Part shown: one piece after another, positions 7,562 to 8,297 of the stretch | Position numbering within the stretch: position 1 is the first letter of the stretch | How the letters are laid out: every line of letters begins with the position of its first letter | The notes under the pieces: model-generated | Databases searched by the model: none | The model's input: only the letters and a program-made list of their open reading frames with translations | What the model was told of the DNA's origin: nothing | DNA from: Chthoniobacterales bacterium | Lineage (GTDB): Bacteria > Verrucomicrobiota > Verrucomicrobiia > Chthoniobacterales > UBA10450 | Assembly: GCA_013694945.1 (NCBI GenBank) | Contig: JACDBM010000172.1 | Location: forward strand, 1 to 8,297 | Reading direction: 5' to 3' | Length of the DNA stretch: 8,297 bases | Position numbers and translations under genes: made by a program

Positions 7562-7579
7562 ATAGATAATCTATATGAG
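7557..7579. promoter_or_regulatory. Perfect 23-bp palindrome, probable PadR operator
   Basis: An 11-bp arm, CTCATATAGAT (7557-7567), and its exact reverse complement, ATCTATATGAG (7569-7579), surround a single central A at 7568. The site is AT-rich in an otherwise GC-rich region and covers the padR start codon (7559-7561) and the probable transcription start. A dimeric PadR bound here would block transcription of its own gene and of the array behind it. That reading is inference from position and symmetry; PadR dimers are known to bind palindromes near their own promoters. Confidence 0.8.
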
Positions 7580-7792
7580 CAAAATGACGCCTCTCCTACA
7601 GACTGTCAATAGGAGATTTTTTCGGCAAAATGCGTCGCGCTTGCACTGCTTTGCTGCGATCGCGCCCTAAGAGCGCAGGCGGAGTTTTCGCATGACCCGG
7701 CGGCGCGCAGATCCTGCCGCTCGGGCTAAGGCTGTTTCGCGCTGGATTGTAGCGTCATCTTCCAACAGCTTGAGGGGAATCAAAAGCCTTCG
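7580..7792. other. Intergenic region between divergent padR and adenylate cyclase genes
   Basis: Apart from the padR promoter I see no gene here. The frame of the cyclase stays open for some distance upstream, but family alignment favours the start at 7793. GAGGGG at about 7771-7776 resembles a Shine-Dalgarno but lies some 15 bases before that ATG, further than usual. I found no convincing plus-strand promoter. Confidence 0.5.
7581..7609 (-). promoter_or_regulatory. Candidate sigma-70 promoter for padR and the ADOP array
   Basis: On the minus strand a perfect -35 box TTGACA lies at 7609-7604. A 17-base spacer leads to a weak -10 candidate CATTTT at 7586-7581 (3 of 6 consensus bases). Transcription would start near 7574, inside the palindrome, leaving a leader of roughly a dozen bases. 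The consensus -35 and correct spacing support the call, while the poor -10 weakens it. Confidence 0.5.
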
Positions 7793-8297
7793 ATGAAACG
7801 CCGTCTCGCAACGATTTTGGTGGGGGATGTGGTCGGATATTCCTCCATGATGGAAAGGGACGAGGAAGGCACCGCGAGAAGGATCGCCAACTTGACCGCG
7901 ATGGTTCGTGACAAGGTAAAGGTGAGGGACGGGCGCGTCTTCAAGACAATGGGCGACGCCATCCTGGCGGACTTCGCCAGCCCGCTGAATGCACTGCGCT
8001 GTGCGGTTGAAATCCGCAACGGACTCGCCGAAGCGGCGGGCGAAAGCTTGCAGATGCGCTTTGGGTTGCATCTCGCGGACGTTATCGAGTCGGGCGATGA
8101 TTTGATGGGCGACGGGGTTAATCTAGCGGCCCGCATCCAATCCTCGGCCGATCCGGGCGCGATCGAATTAAAGCGGCGTGCTTTTCGAGCAGGTGCGGCG
8201 GAACTCCCCCTTCAGTTTTGAGCGGCTGGGTGCGCGGCAATTCAAGAACATCTCTGAAGCGATTCCGGTCTATCGCTTGCGCGGCGAACAGGAGACC
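7793..8297 (+). CDS. Class III adenylate cyclase, catalytic domain; frame broken by one extra base; C-terminus outside window
   Basis: From ATG 7793 the protein opens MKRRLATILVGDVVGYSSMM, the typical start of a soluble class III cyclase. All key residues are present with canonical spacing: metal-binding Asp12 (GDVVGYS) and Asp55 (KTMGDAILADF), adenine-selecting Lys51 and Asp103 (GDDLMGDGVN), and transition-state residues Asn110 and Arg114 (VNLAARI). The product is thus predicted to make cAMP from ATP as a dimer in the cytosol. After ADPGAIEL the frame is lost and stops at 8221. Deleting one A from the run 8170-8172 restores LSGVLFEQVRR, NSPFSFERLGARQFKN and ISEAIPVYRLRGE, the normal end of the domain, open to the window edge. 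Relatives usually carry a C-terminal TolB-like or TPR region after this point, so much of the gene may lie beyond the window. It is divergent from padR; a functional link to the ADOP array is not shown. The frame break may be real or a sequencing error. Confidence 0.85.

Noticed and set aside
7667..8136. Minus-strand open frames opposite the cyclase
   Set aside because: The plus strand carries unmistakable cyclase motifs; the minus frames are shadows.
8160..8180. Programmed frameshifting as explanation for the three frame breaks
   Set aside because: The runs are only 2-3 bases, differ in sequence, and show no slippery heptamer or stimulator that I can see.
1..8297. CRISPR array, tRNA, rRNA, transposase or phage genes
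   Set aside because: Nothing in either strand shows regularly spaced repeats, a cloverleaf, or the relevant protein motifs.

Overview
The window is GC-rich bacterial DNA. It carries a leftward (minus-strand) array of permeases of the ADOP type ('acidobacterial duplicated orphan permease', a MacB/FtsX-like ABC permease without its own ATPase), a PadR-family repressor gene at the head of the array, and a divergent (plus-strand) class III adenylate cyclase. The ADOP plus PadR pairing is typical of soil Acidobacteriota and Verrucomicrobiota. The dispersed inverted repeats also fit those phyla. I lean towards Verrucomicrobiota, but the sequence alone does not settle it.

Layout on the minus strand, in transcription order from right to left: padR (7561-7217), with a near-consensus -35 box and a perfect palindromic operator lying over its start codon; a 93-bp imperfect inverted repeat (7109-7201); a full-length ADOP (7098-4459, 879 aa); a short intergenic stretch with a second large inverted repeat (4324-4403); a heavily deleted and frameshifted ADOP remnant (4294-3373); a secreted alpha/beta-hydrolase-like protein whose start codon overlaps the end of that remnant (3380-2664); a 71-residue two-helix membrane protein broken by one extra base (2661-2445); and a third ADOP (2432 to the left edge), intact over 810 codons but cut by the window end. 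On the plus strand, from 7793 to the right edge, is a class III adenylate cyclase with a complete set of catalytic residues, whose frame is also broken by one extra base near 8171.

How the parts fit: the PadR protein probably represses its own promoter and the array behind it. The ADOPs would act in the inner membrane with an ATPase encoded elsewhere, since none is present here. The hydrolase and the small membrane protein sit inside the array with tight or overlapping spacing, as if co-translated with it. The most striking point is decay. Three separate genes each lose their frame through one surplus base in a short base run (2543-2545, 3831-3832, 8170-8172), and in each case removing that base restores a long match to the family pattern. 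One ADOP has also lost most of its body. Either the locus is degenerating or the assembly carries insertion errors. I see no CRISPR array, tRNA, rRNA, transposase or phage gene, and no gene cluster that I would call a new system.
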